DNA of 64,000 nucleotides from RGIG7213 sp045544195 (GTDB lineage: Bacteria > Bacillota > Clostridia > Oscillospirales > CAG-272), in contig JAZPYO010000034.1 in the NCBI GenBank assembly GCA_045544195.1, forward strand, positions 1 through 64,000, in the 5' to 3' direction. The notes beneath the pieces were generated by a model. The model ran no database searches and was not told where the DNA came from. It saw nothing but the letters and a program-made list of their open reading frames with translations. How positions within the stretch are numbered: the stretch's first letter is position 1; the number at the start of each line of letters is the position of its first letter. The translations under genes were made by a program, and so were the position numbers. Below are positions 1 through 8,808 of this stretch, piece after piece.

Positions 1-2
1 AG

Positions 3-185
3 GATTCGGTTTTTAGTACCATTAGGATTCATGAGAATCGGATTTCATTTTGTATTTCTAACGGAAAATATGCTCTTGTATATTCTCCCGACCAAAAGCC
101 ATCGTGGGTGAATTCCCCAAGCGAAAATTCAAAAGTGAAAGTCAAATCAATTCAAGGTGGGTGGTATCATGTTACTAAAAATTAA
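3..185 (+). CDS. C-terminal end of an unknown protein, cut by the window start
   Basis: An open frame enters from the left edge and ends at TAA 183-185, giving about 60 residues (DSVFSTIRIHENR... ending GGWYHVTKN). The composition (Ser, Asn, Trp, Lys, ordinary hydrophobics) looks like real protein and the other two forward frames stop early. A clear terminator follows about 70 bases later, which fits a gene end. I do not recognise the family. The start and most of the gene lie outside the window. Confidence 0.55.
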   Translation, partial: DSVFSTIRIHENRISFCISNGKYALVYSPDQKPSWVNSPSENSKVKVKSIQGGWYHVTKN

Positions 186-253
186 CCCAAAGCGATTTAG
201 CTATAAAAATTCAGACACATAGACTATGGTAGCAAAACTTCTGTGTAGCTAAT

Positions 254-282
254 AAAGCCAACGGCGACCGTTGGCTTTTTTT
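254..282 (+). terminator. Rho-independent terminator
   Basis: A perfect 9-bp stem (AGCCAACGG 256-264, CCGTTGGCT 268-276) closes a 3-base loop and is followed directly by a T run. It ends the partial gene at the left edge. Confidence 0.85.
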
Positions 283-370
283 GCGTGCGCAAGTGCCGTA
301 TTGACAAATACGGACCGTTGTGCTAAAATTCAAGGAAAAGGTAGCTTTAAAAATACGAAGGGCGGGCTTT

Positions 371-1009
371 ATGAGGATATATTTTGCCGATACAAGATCG
401 TTTGCACAAGCTGATACCGAAGCGCTTGTAAAAAGGCTTTCTGCGCTTGTCAAGCCGAAAAGACTTGAATTATATATGCGTCACCGCAATATAACGAAGC
501 TTTGTGCAGGTGCGCTGCTGTACTGTGCTATGAAGGAGCACGGAATAGATTATCTCAATGAAAAAAGCGCTTATACCGAGCTTGGAAAGGAATATTTCAC
601 AGAAAAAAATGTTTTTTTCAATATATCTCACAGCAAGGATATAGCCTGCTGTGCGGTGGATACTTACAATGTCGGTATCGACTGTGAGCAGATAAAGCAG
701 GGAGGCGATGTGTTACGCCTTGCAGAACGTTTTTTTTCTGAACAGGAAACAGAATATCTTTTATCCTGTGAGGATAAGCGCAGGGATTTTACTCGCATAT
801 GGACGATGAAGGAGTCTTATGTTAAGTATACATCGCAAGGCTTTTCAAAGCCCGTAAGCTCCTTTACCTGTATTCCTGCCGATGATGTGTGTGTTTTGCC
901 CGATGCATTCATAAAAACCTACAATGTAAACGGAGCATATTTATCAGTATGCTCACAGATAAACAGTTTTCCTGAAAAAGTTTGCGATATGACCGATTTT
1001 TTTCTTTAA
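371..1009 (+). CDS. 4'-phosphopantetheinyl transferase (Sfp type)
   Basis: Transfers the phosphopantetheine arm of CoA to a serine of carrier proteins. Family motifs are visible in order: FNISHSKD (residues about 83-90), VGIDCEQI (about 101-108, with the Mg-binding Asp) and WTMKESYVK (about 144-152, catalytic Glu and Lys). At 212 residues it is the usual Sfp-like length. The frame is open 17 codons further upstream, but alignment with the family starts near MRIYFADT, so ATG 371 is chosen; its ribosome binding site is weak. The acyl carrier protein at 7160 is a plausible local substrate (inference). It sits alone between a terminator and the hisS promoter. Confidence 0.88.
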   Translation: MRIYFADTRSFAQADTEALVKRLSALVKPKRLELYMRHRNITKLCAGALLYCAMKEHGIDYLNEKSAYTELGKEYFTEKNVFFNISHSKDIACCAVDTYNVGIDCEQIKQGGDVLRLAERFFSEQETEYLLSCEDKRRDFTRIWTMKESYVKYTSQGFSKPVSSFTCIPADDVCVLPDAFIKTYNVNGAYLSVCSQINSFPEKVCDMTDFFL

Positions 1010-1014
1010 ACAGG

Positions 1015-1043
1015 TTGAAAAAATAAATCACTTGTGATATAAT
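1015..1043 (+). promoter_or_regulatory. Promoter of the hisS operon
   Basis: TTGAAA (1015-1020), a 17-base spacer and a perfect TATAAT (1038-1043) lie 34 bases before the hisS start. Vegetative sigma-A consensus. Confidence 0.75.
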
Positions 1044-1076
1044 TTTTTAGAATATAAATATTTTGGAGATGTTTAA

Positions 1077-2357
1077 ATGATAATCAAACCGAGAGGAACA
1101 ATGGACATAATGCCTGAGGAAACTCCCCTGTGGCAGTATGTAGAGAATAAAGCAAGAGAGATCTCGTCGCTGTACGGCTTTGGCGAAATAAGATTTCCTA
1201 CCTTTGAGCAGACGGAGCTTTTTGCCCGCGGTGTCGGCGACACTACCGACGTCGTTCAAAAGGAGATGTATACGTTCTTTGATAAGGACAACAGATCTAT
1301 GACTCTGCGTCCGGAGGGAACAGCGTCTATTGCCAGAAGCATAGTAGAAAACGGAAGATGCTCAGATGCTATGCCGTTGAAGCTGTACTACCTTATAAGC
1401 TGCTTCAGATACGAAAAGCCCGCTTCGGGCAGATACCGTGAATTTTATCAGTACGGTGTTGAAATGTACGGCTCTGAATCTGCCTGCTCGGATGCATCTG
1501 TTATAGCGTTGGCTGATGCGTACGTCAAGGCGCTCGGAATAAGCGATTATTCGCTTGAAATAAATTCTATCGGATGTAAGGAATGCAGACCTGCATATAA
1601 AAAGGCACTGACTGAATATTATCAGTCGAATTACGATGTGCTTTGCGATACGTGCAAGGGCAGACTCAAAACGAACCCCCTGCGTATACTTGACTGTAAG
1701 TGTCCTCAGTGCGCTGCACTTGCAAAGGATGCGCCGAAAACGCTTGATTTTCTTTGCGAGGGCTGTCGTGAGCATATGCAGACCGTTCAGGACTCCCTTG
1801 AGGAAATGGGCGTAGCGTATAAGATAGATACGGGCATAGTGAGAGGACTTGACTATTACACTAAGACAGTATTTGAGATAATAGGCCCCGGTGAGCCTGA
1901 TAAGGACGGAAACGTTCGCCGTCTTGCTCTCGGCGGCGGCGGCAGATATGACGGTCTTGTCCAGGAGATAGGCGGGCCGAGGCTTCCCGGCGTGGGCTTC
2001 GCAATGGGCCTTTCAAGACTTATAATAGCCCTGCAGATGTCGGGCATTGAGCTACCGAAAAAGCCTGCGCCTGTTTTGTATATCGCATCGCTCGGAAAAA
2101 ATGCACAGACAAAGGCTCTGTCCGTAGTGCAAAAATTGAGACATGACGGCATATACGCAGAAAGCGACCTTGTCGGCAGAAGCCTTAAGGCGCAGATGAA
2201 GTATGCAGATAAGATAAAGGCGGAATATACCGCAATAATCGGCGATGACGAGATAGAAAAGGGAAAAGCAATACTCAGAAATATGAATAACGGAGAGCAG
2301 ACAGAATTAGAGATATCGGCTCTTGCGGAATTTTTCACAAAAGGTGGGATAAAATAA
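1077..2357 (+). CDS. hisS: Histidyl-tRNA synthetase
   Basis: Class II synthetase charging tRNA-His. The N-terminal KPRGTMDI stretch, motif 2 region TLRPEGTA (about 76-83) and RYEKPASGRYREF (about 113), the histidine-binding GLDYYTKTVFE and motif-like GGGGRYDGL with the C-terminal anticodon domain are all present. It has the Cys-rich insertion typical of Firmicutes HisS (several CxxC pairs between about residues 170 and 235). Length 426 is usual. A promoter lies just upstream and aspS follows after one base, a common Firmicutes pairing. Confidence 0.97.
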   Translation: MIIKPRGTMDIMPEETPLWQYVENKAREISSLYGFGEIRFPTFEQTELFARGVGDTTDVVQKEMYTFFDKDNRSMTLRPEGTASIARSIVENGRCSDAMPLKLYYLISCFRYEKPASGRYREFYQYGVEMYGSESACSDASVIALADAYVKALGISDYSLEINSIGCKECRPAYKKALTEYYQSNYDVLCDTCKGRLKTNPLRILDCKCPQCAALAKDAPKTLDFLCEGCREHMQTVQDSLEEMGVAYKIDTGIVRGLDYYTKTVFEIIGPGEPDKDGNVRRLALGGGGRYDGLVQEIGGPRLPGVGFAMGLSRLIIALQMSGIELPKKPAPVLYIASLGKNAQTKALSVVQKLRHDGIYAESDLVGRSLKAQMKYADKIKAEYTAIIGDDEIEKGKAILRNMNNGEQTELEISALAEFFTKGGIK

Positions 2358-2358
2358 A

Positions 2359-4143
2359 ATGGCTGAATTGTTTACAGTAGAGGACAAAAGAACGCATTAC
2401 TGCGGAAATATCACAAACGAGCTTGTAGGTCAACAGGTGTGCGTATGCGGCTGGGTACAGCGCAGACGTGACCTCGGCGCGCTTATATTCATTGATCTTC
2501 GCGACAGAGAGGGTATCATCCAGCTGGCATTTGATGAAAATACGGATAAGGAAGTGTTTGAAAAGGCGTTTTCAACAAGAAGCGAATACGTTGTATCTGC
2601 AAAGGGCATCGTCCGTATGAGAGATGCTGTGAATAAAACGATGAAAAACGGCGATGTTGAAATACAGGTAACATCGCTCAAAATACTGTCAGCAGCTCAG
2701 ACAACACCGTTTGAGATAAAGGACGGTATCAATGTCCGTGACGAGCTTTTGCTCAAATACAGATATCTCGATCTTCGCAGATCGCATTTGCAGAACAATA
2801 TCCGCGTAAGACACGAAATAGCAAGAATAGCAAGAGAATACTTTTATGAAAACGGCTTTCTTGAAATAGAAACGCCTATGATGATGAAGCCCACACCTGA
2901 GGGCGCAAGAGACTACATAGTTCCTTCAAGAATACATCACGGTAAGGTTTATGCACTGCCTCAATCTCCGCAGATATACAAGCAGCTTTTGATGCTTTCG
3001 GGCTTTGATAAGTACATTCAGCTCGCGCGCTGCTTCCGCGATGAAGACCTTCGTGCAGACAGACAGCCCGAGTTTACCCAGATAGACCTTGAAATGTCCT
3101 TTGTCGATGAGGAGGACGTAATGGTATGCGTAGAGGGCTTTATAGAAAGACTTTTTTCTCAGCTTCTCAATGTTGATATAAAGCTCCCGATAACAAGAAT
3201 GACGTATGACGAGGCAATGAACCGCTTCGGATCGGATAAGCCTGATACACGCTTCGGTATGGAAATATGCGATATATCCGATATCGTTAAAAACAGCGGG
3301 TTTTCCGTATTTTCAGGTGCTTGCGCATCAGGCGGCTCTGTAAGAGGCATCGTTGCAAAGGGCGCAGCAGGAAAGCTCACAAGAAAAGAGATCGATAAGC
3401 TCACGGAAAGCGCAAGAGGAATAGGCGCAAAGGGACTTGCATATATAAGATACGTTGACGATACTCCCAACTGCTCGTTTGCAAAGTTTATGGCAGACGG
3501 TGAGCTTGAGGCGATAATGTCAGCGCTCGGATGCGAAAAGGGCGATGTCGCGCTTATCGTTGCCGACAAGGACAGAGTTACACTTCCCGTTCTCGGCGCG
3601 CTTCGTTTGCAGGTAGGAAAGCAGCTCGGAATTATCAACGAGGGCTATAATTTCCTGTGGATAACGGAATTTCCGTTCTTTGAATGGGACGAGGAAAACG
3701 GAGTATGGGCGGCTATGCACCATCCGTTTACAATGCCGAGAAATGAATGTCTTGAATATCTCAATACCGATCCGGGCAAGGTCAAGGCGAAGGCATATGA
3801 CCTTGTTCTGAACGGCGTGGAGCTGCTTTCAGGCTCTATCAGAATAACGGACTATGAGCTTCAGCAGAAGATGTTCGAGTCACTCGGACTTACTCAGGAC
3901 GAAATAGAAAAGAAATTCGGCTTCCTCGTGGATGCCTATAAATACGGCGCTCCCCCTCACGGCGGCGCGGGCATCGGTCTTGACAGACTTTCAATGCTGA
4001 TCTGCTCGGCAGGCAGTCTGCGTGACGTTGTCGCTTTCCCGAAGGTTCAGAACGCATCGGAGATAATGTCAGAATGTCCCGCTGTACCCGACAGCAAGGC
4101 TTTAGAGGATCTGGCAATGAGATTTACTAATAACGAAGAATAA
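2359..4143 (+). CDS. aspS: Aspartyl-tRNA synthetase
   Basis: Bacterial-type class II AspRS (594 residues). N-terminal OB fold (VCVCGWVQRRRDLG), motif 1 region RYRYLDLRR, motif 2 FRDEDLRADRQPEF, a GAD insertion domain in the middle (about 290-420) and C-terminal GIGLDRLSML (motif 3). The full-length GAD-containing form is the bacterial type; whether it also charges tRNA-Asn cannot be told from the sequence. It starts one base after hisS and belongs to the same operon. Confidence 0.97.
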   Translation: MAELFTVEDKRTHYCGNITNELVGQQVCVCGWVQRRRDLGALIFIDLRDREGIIQLAFDENTDKEVFEKAFSTRSEYVVSAKGIVRMRDAVNKTMKNGDVEIQVTSLKILSAAQTTPFEIKDGINVRDELLLKYRYLDLRRSHLQNNIRVRHEIARIAREYFYENGFLEIETPMMMKPTPEGARDYIVPSRIHHGKVYALPQSPQIYKQLLMLSGFDKYIQLARCFRDEDLRADRQPEFTQIDLEMSFVDEEDVMVCVEGFIERLFSQLLNVDIKLPITRMTYDEAMNRFGSDKPDTRFGMEICDISDIVKNSGFSVFSGACASGGSVRGIVAKGAAGKLTRKEIDKLTESARGIGAKGLAYIRYVDDTPNCSFAKFMADGELEAIMSALGCEKGDVALIVADKDRVTLPVLGALRLQVGKQLGIINEGYNFLWITEFPFFEWDEENGVWAAMHHPFTMPRNECLEYLNTDPGKVKAKAYDLVLNGVELLSGSIRITDYELQQKMFESLGLTQDEIEKKFGFLVDAYKYGAPPHGGAGIGLDRLSMLICSAGSLRDVVAFPKVQNASEIMSECPAVPDSKALEDLAMRFTNNEE

Positions 4144-4157
4144 TTCAGGAGGTAAAT

Positions 4158-5450
4158 ATGCACATGGATTACATTCATCCCGCCGACCAGCTCGTTATGT
4201 TCATGCAAAGAATATACGACAGAGGTCTTACAACAACATCAGGCGGAAACCTTTCAATTATGGATAAGGACGGTAATATCTGGATAACTCCTGCGGGAAT
4301 AGATAAAGGAACGCTTACAAGACGCGATATCATCTGCGTAAAGCCCGACGGAACGTGCGTCGGTCCTCATAAGCCCTCAAGTGAGTTTCCGTTCCATAAG
4401 TCAGTTTACGAAAAACGCCCCGATCTGCGTGCTGTGCTTCATGCTCACCCGCCTGCACTCGTTGCGTTTTCCATTGCGCGTAAGCTGCCCAATCTTGACC
4501 TTATACCGACGGTACGCAAAACGTGCGACCGTATCTCAATAGCAAAGTATGCAGTTCCCGGCAGCAAGGAGCTTGGTGAGAATATCGCAAGTGAATTTGC
4601 GAAGGATGTAGAAATAGTGCTTCTCGAAAATCACGGTGTTTGCATAGGCGCAAAGGATATGTTCACTGCGTTTATGATGTTTGAGACTATTGACTATTCC
4701 GCAAACCTTGAAATACTTGCATCTAAGCTCGGCAAGGTTAAAACGCTTTCTCCTGAGGGATATCTCATAACGAATACACGTTTCCATCTTCTTATGGACG
4801 ATTTCATACCCAACTCACGCTCGTCTGAGGAGCTTGAGGCAAGACGTGAGATGATAACTCTCATACGCCGTTCTTACAAGCAGGGACTTTTTACAGCTAC
4901 ACACGGAACGTACTCTGTAAGACTTTCAGACGGCAGCTTTATCATCACACCCTTTGGCAAGGACAGAGCATATCTGCAGGAGGAGGACCTCGTTCGCATA
5001 AAGGCTGATATGAAGGAGCAGGGAAAAACCCCCTCTCGTGCTGTAAAGGCACATGCGCTTATATATGAAAAGAATCCCGATATTAATGCGATCCTTCTTG
5101 CTCATCCCCCGCACGCTATGGCGTTTGCAATAACAGATGCGGTGTTCGATCCGAGAACTATTCCGGAAAGCTATATACTGCTTCGTGATATTGAAAAGCT
5201 TCCTTATGAGGAGATCTACACAGCACCTGAAAAGGTAGCAACGTCATTTGCGGTCAATAAGCCCGCCCTTATATTTGAAAACGATTGCGTAATGGTAACA
5301 GGCTCGACGCTTCTTCAGGCGTTTGATCGTATGGAGGTTCTTGAATCGACCGCACACTCCATTATCAATTCAAAGAGCATAGGCGAAATCGTTCACATTT
5401 CCGAAGAGGAAGTTGACGATCTCAAAGAAGCCTTCAATCTTAAAGACTGA
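4158..5450 (+). CDS. Tandem class II aldolase/adducin protein, second domain degenerate
   Basis: Two class II aldolase domains in one chain (430 residues). Domain 1 (about 5-205) keeps the zinc and catalytic set: Glu76, His95 and His97 (HAHPP), His159 (ENHG). Domain 2 (about 220-425) aligns over the same pattern but has Ala295 for the Glu, Leu314 for the first His, and Asp376 for the third His. The start follows an ideal AGGAGG (4147-4152, spacing 5). It is the third gene of the hisS operon and overlaps the HAD phosphatase by one base, suggesting sugar-phosphate metabolism (inference). The substrate is unknown. Confidence 0.88.
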   Translation: MHMDYIHPADQLVMFMQRIYDRGLTTTSGGNLSIMDKDGNIWITPAGIDKGTLTRRDIICVKPDGTCVGPHKPSSEFPFHKSVYEKRPDLRAVLHAHPPALVAFSIARKLPNLDLIPTVRKTCDRISIAKYAVPGSKELGENIASEFAKDVEIVLLENHGVCIGAKDMFTAFMMFETIDYSANLEILASKLGKVKTLSPEGYLITNTRFHLLMDDFIPNSRSSEELEARREMITLIRRSYKQGLFTATHGTYSVRLSDGSFIITPFGKDRAYLQEEDLVRIKADMKEQGKTPSRAVKAHALIYEKNPDINAILLAHPPHAMAFAITDAVFDPRTIPESYILLRDIEKLPYEEIYTAPEKVATSFAVNKPALIFENDCVMVTGSTLLQAFDRMEVLESTAHSIINSKSIGEIVHISEEEVDDLKEAFNLKD

Positions 5451-6100
5451 TGCTTAAGGCGGTGATCTTTGATCTTGACGGCACGCTTCTTTACACCGTC
5501 GAAGATCTGCGCGACAGTGTGAATTATGCACTATCGTCATTCGGTTTTCCTGCTATAACGCTTGAAATGACAACAAAAATGATCGGAAACGGCGTCAGAA
5601 ATCTGATAACGCGTGCCGCTCCCGAGGGTACTGATGAATGTACCGTAAATGAACTGCTTGCACATTTCAAATCGCATTATAAGGATAATATGGAAAACAA
5701 GACGAAGGCGTATGACGGTATTGTTGAAATGCTTGGCGCATTGAAGAAAAGGGGCATAAAAACGGCGGTGCTGTCTAATAAGTATGATGCGGCAACTAAA
5801 CGTCTGTGTGACGATCTGCTCACTGACCTTATAGATCTTCCCGTGGGAGAAAGACAGGGCAGACCGAGAAAGCCGGATCCTGACGGTGTTATGTATATAC
5901 TCGATCAGCTATCGTGTGATGCAAGCGAATGCGCGCTCGTCGGCGATGCTGATACGGATATGAAAACGGCACTTAATGCAGGTGTTATACCCGTGGGCGT
6001 CTCATGGGGATATCGAAGCGTTGATGTTTTGCGTGAGGGCGGAGCGCATATTATAGCTGATACGTCAGAGCAGCTATACAGAATACTTATAGAAATGTAA
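5450..6100 (+). CDS. HAD-family phosphatase, phosphoglycolate phosphatase-like
   Basis: Haloacid dehalogenase hydrolase with a helical cap. Motif I FDLDGTLLY (residues 7-15, nucleophile Asp), motif II SNK (about 110), Lys in RKPDPD (about 143) and motif IV VGDADTDM. Usual 216-residue length of Gph-like enzymes. The residue after DGTLL is Tyr, where many relatives have Asp or Asn. The start ATG overlaps the aldolase stop (TGATG), so translation is coupled. The substrate cannot be fixed from sequence; the aldolase neighbour suggests a phosphorylated sugar or a detoxification role (inference). Confidence 0.88.
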   Translation: MLKAVIFDLDGTLLYTVEDLRDSVNYALSSFGFPAITLEMTTKMIGNGVRNLITRAAPEGTDECTVNELLAHFKSHYKDNMENKTKAYDGIVEMLGALKKRGIKTAVLSNKYDAATKRLCDDLLTDLIDLPVGERQGRPRKPDPDGVMYILDQLSCDASECALVGDADTDMKTALNAGVIPVGVSWGYRSVDVLREGGAHIIADTSEQLYRILIEM

Positions 6101-6104
6101 AACG

Positions 6105-6141
6105 AAAATGTTGGCAAAGGATAAATTTTGCCAACATTTTT
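6105..6141 (+). terminator. Terminator of the hisS-aspS-aldolase-HAD operon
   Basis: AAAATGTTGGCAAA (6105-6118) pairs with TTTTGCCAACATTTT (6126-6140) around a 7-base loop, with further T-rich sequence. A and T flanks on both sides make it potentially bidirectional. Confidence 0.88.
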
Positions 6142-6208
6142 CATTTTTACGGTTAAAAATATCCTTTTCGACAATAATAATAAGGTATCAAGCAAAGGAG
6201 AAAATGAA

Positions 6209-6514
6209 ATGTATAAAAATAAGGTTGAATTGTGCGGGGTAAACACCTCAAAGCTGAAAACACTTACAGAGGAAGAAAAGCAGACGCTTCTCAAGCGGAC
6301 AAGAGAAAACGATGCAGAAGCCAGAGCACAGCTCATAAACGGAAATCTTAAGCTCGTTTTGCGTGTAGTGCAGAGCTTCAGCGCAAGACACGAAAATCCC
6401 GATGATATTTTTCAGGTCGGATGCGTTGGACTGATCAAAGCGGTTGACAATTTCGATACTGAAATAGGCGTACGGTTTTCCACATACGCCGTGCCGACGA
6501 GTATTACAAGGTGA
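6209..6514 (+). pseudogene. sigG: Truncated forespore sigma factor SigG (N-terminal part only)
   Basis: The 101 codons match the start of sigma-G: KVELCGVNTSKL at the N-terminus, a region 1.2/2.1 match (AQLINGNLKLVLRV), region 2.2 DIFQVGCVGLIKAVDNFD and the beginning of 2.3 (VRFSTYAVP). After AVP the family continues MIIGEIRRYLRD, but here the frame reads TSITR and stops. Shifted by +1, the DNA encodes GEIR, exactly the expected next residues, then stops too. Regions 2.4, 3 and 4, needed for -10 and -35 recognition, are absent. AAAGGAG precedes ATG 6209. The break lies directly at the end of the convergent ferritin-like gene. No C-terminal half exists in this window. Confidence 0.8.
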
Positions 6515-6520
6515 AATCCG

Positions 6521-7024
6521 TTAAAGCTCTGTCAAAAGGGAATTAAACAGCTTGAAATGATGCTCCTCGTCGAGAACTATCCGCTTTATCACCTTGTTGA
6601 TCTTTTCATCCTTGCAGCCCTTTATAAAATTGTTGTACGATGCGACAGCACGCCGTTCGCTTATTATATTATCCTTCAGCATACGCTCAGCGTGCTTTGC
6701 GTATGTAACGCCGGCGCCGTTCCAGTAAACGTACCGTCCCCTGTTCTGCGCGGCAACACGTGGGTCTGCACCGAGCAGCAGTATCATTTCTCCGAGCATT
6801 TCGTAATGTCGCATTTCGGTTATCGAAATGCATTGTAAAATGTCTGAAATGTATGCATTTTTCGCCTTCAGTATCTGGCTTTGATACGTGTATTGCAAAA
6901 GCGCGCTCAGCTCGCTGTCACGCCCTGCAAAGAAAACGGAAAGCCGCGCGGCATATTCAGCGTTTGGCTCTGTTACCTCAACTGTCGGATAGGGAATATT
7001 GATCTTGCAGTCAAGTCCGTTCAA
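6521..7024 (-). CDS. Ferritin-like diiron protein
   Basis: A 167-residue four-helix-bundle protein with two carboxylate-histidine metal motifs: ITEMRHYEM (about 68-76, ExxHxE type) and LDEEHHFKLF near the C-terminus. This is the ferritin-like/rubrerythrin/bacterioferritin superfamily; there is no rubredoxin domain and no cysteine cluster. Proteins of this kind in Clostridia are linked with oxygen or peroxide protection or with spore coat (CotJC-like); the exact role is not visible. It runs divergently from the acyl carrier protein, and its stop codon lies next to the broken sigG. Confidence 0.72.
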   Translation of the reverse strand: MNGLDCKINIPYPTVEVTEPNAEYAARLSVFFAGRDSELSALLQYTYQSQILKAKNAYISDILQCISITEMRHYEMLGEMILLLGADPRVAAQNRGRYVYWNGAGVTYAKHAERMLKDNIISERRAVASYNNFIKGCKDEKINKVIKRIVLDEEHHFKLFNSLLTEL

Positions 7025-7101
7025 AAGACCACCTCCTGTATGAAAAGTATATTCATAATTGCTTTTTGTGTGAAAATAATTAAAAAAATTTTATTCACCT
7101 C

Positions 7102-7130
7102 TTGAAATTGCGGATTTCTTGTAGTATCAT
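7102..7130 (+). promoter_or_regulatory. Promoter of the acyl carrier protein-flippase-VanY group
   Basis: TTGAAA (7102-7107), 17-base spacer, TATCAT (7125-7130). It lies 29 bases before the ACP start, which also has a GGGAGG ribosome site at 7148-7153. Confidence 0.7.
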
Positions 7131-7159
7131 ATAAATACTGTATTTTTGGGAGGCATTTT

Positions 7160-7384
7160 ATGTTAGATAATATCATTGAAATAATCGCAAATGAATTGAA
7201 TCTTGATATAGATGAGGTCGGCGCGGATACAGACATCGTGCAGGAGCTTGAGGCTGATTCGCTTTCTATTCAGACGATCATTATGACAATAGAGGATACG
7301 TACGGTATAACGGTATCCGATGAAGCGATAGTTGATCTTCGTACCCCGGCTCTTATCGTTGAATACATTGAAAGTAATACCTGA
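7160..7384 (+). CDS. acpP: Acyl carrier protein
   Basis: A small acidic carrier of 74 residues with the attachment site EADSLS (Ser about 34), where phosphopantetheine is added, and the usual helix pattern after it (IMTIEDTYGITV). GGGAGG sits 6 bases before ATG. It is not beside fatty-acid synthesis genes but 11 bases before a flippase. It may therefore be a specialised carrier for a cell-surface polymer rather than the main fatty-acid ACP (inference). The phosphopantetheinyl transferase at 371 could activate it. Confidence 0.85.
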   Translation: MLDNIIEIIANELNLDIDEVGADTDIVQELEADSLSIQTIIMTIEDTYGITVSDEAIVDLRTPALIVEYIESNT

Positions 7385-7395
7385 TCGGCAGACCG

Positions 7396-8808
7396 ATGAA
7401 TAAGTATACAAAGCTGCTGAAAAACACTTCAATACTTGGGATGGGCGCTTTTTTATCAAAGGTGCTTGTCTTTTTGCTGTTGCCGCTGTATTCGTCCGTA
7501 ATGACTACATCTGACTACGGAATAGCGGATATAGTGGCTCAGTCAGCCAATCTTTTGCAGCCCCTTATAACGCTCGGAATATGCAATGCTGTATTCCGCT
7601 TTTGCTATGACGATAAGGATAATCAGGATGCGGTATTCACAATAGGCTTTTCGACGCTTATTGCGGGAATGGGCATATTTGCCTTGTGTATACCGCTTTT
7701 GAAGAAGATATATATCCTTGACGATTATATGCTTTTGCTCGCTCTGTACGTGTTTATGTACGGTATGCATACGATATGCGCACAGTTTTTACGCGGCAGA
7801 GGACTTGTAAAGATGTATGCGGTCAAGGGCGTGCTTTGTACGGTTTTTACGCTTGTATTCAATATACTGCTTTTGGTGGTGTTCAGACTCGGTGTGACAG
7901 GCTACCTTGTAGCAAATATCCTTGCTGATTTCTTCACGGTTTTATATATGTTCAAGGCAGGAGACCTTATCGATGCAATACAGATAAAGAAGTATTCGCC
8001 GCGTCTTGCTGTCAATATGCTTAAATATTCAATACCGCTTATACCCACAACGGTATTCTGGTGGATAACGAATATTTCTGACAGATATATTATTCTTTAT
8101 ATGGTTGATGAAGCGGCAAGCGGTGTTTACGCTATGGGATATAAAATACCGAATGTCGTGATAATGCTCACGGGAGTTTTTATCGAAGCGTGGCAGATGG
8201 CTCTTGTTGAAGAGGACAATAAGGGCAGTATGGGTAAATTTTTCACAAAGGTGTTTGAGGGATATAAGTCCGTTATGTTTATTGCCGCATCGGGACTTAT
8301 TCTGTTCGTTAAGGTTATAACGAAAATACTTATCAAGAACGACTTTTATGCAGCTTGGCAATATACGCCTTTTTTGATAGTTGCTACGGTATGCTCAGGA
8401 CTTGTGACGTTTGTTTCAGTCATATTCCTTGTTAAAAAGAAAAGCGTAAACTCCTTGATATGCTCATCAGCAAGCGCAATAATAAATGTTCTGCTCAATA
8501 TCATTCTGATCAGGGCATACGGCGTTATGGGTGCGGCTGTTGCAACTATGATAAGCTATATAGCCGTGTATTTTCTCGCAAGCTATCGCTCGCAGCTTTA
8601 TGTAAAGTACAAGCCGTATTATGCAAGAACATCGGTGAATATCGCGCTCATCATTCTTCAAAGCATTGCAATGGTATATTTCGGCAAGGCTTCGTATGCT
8701 GTCAGCGCAATACTGTTCGTTGTTATCGTGCTGTTTAATTTTCAGATGGTCGTATATACTGTAAAGACCTTTATCGGTAAAAGAAATGAAAAGAGAATTA
8801 AAGATTAA
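7396..8808 (+). CDS. Oligosaccharide/polysaccharide flippase (MATE/MVF superfamily, Wzx-like)
   Basis: A 470-residue integral membrane protein with about 12-14 hydrophobic helices spread along the whole length. The start KYTKLLKNTSILGMGAFLSK and the segment SDYGIADIV are typical of polysaccharide biosynthesis proteins (PF01943/PF14667 type) that flip lipid-linked sugars. It follows the ACP by 11 bases and overlaps the VanY-like gene by 23 bases, so all three are co-transcribed. Sugar substrate unknown; no glycosyltransferases lie next to it. Confidence 0.85.
   Translation: MNKYTKLLKNTSILGMGAFLSKVLVFLLLPLYSSVMTTSDYGIADIVAQSANLLQPLITLGICNAVFRFCYDDKDNQDAVFTIGFSTLIAGMGIFALCIPLLKKIYILDDYMLLLALYVFMYGMHTICAQFLRGRGLVKMYAVKGVLCTVFTLVFNILLLVVFRLGVTGYLVANILADFFTVLYMFKAGDLIDAIQIKKYSPRLAVNMLKYSIPLIPTTVFWWITNISDRYIILYMVDEAASGVYAMGYKIPNVVIMLTGVFIEAWQMALVEEDNKGSMGKFFTKVFEGYKSVMFIAASGLILFVKVITKILIKNDFYAAWQYTPFLIVATVCSGLVTFVSVIFLVKKKSVNSLICSSASAIINVLLNIILIRAYGVMGAAVATMISYIAVYFLASYRSQLYVKYKPYYARTSVNIALIILQSIAMVYFGKASYAVSAILFVVIVLFNFQMVVYTVKTFIGKRNEKRIKD

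Noticed and set aside
6128..6208. Upstream extension of the sigG frame
   Set aside because: Runs through the terminator stem; the sigma-G match and ribosome site start at 6209.
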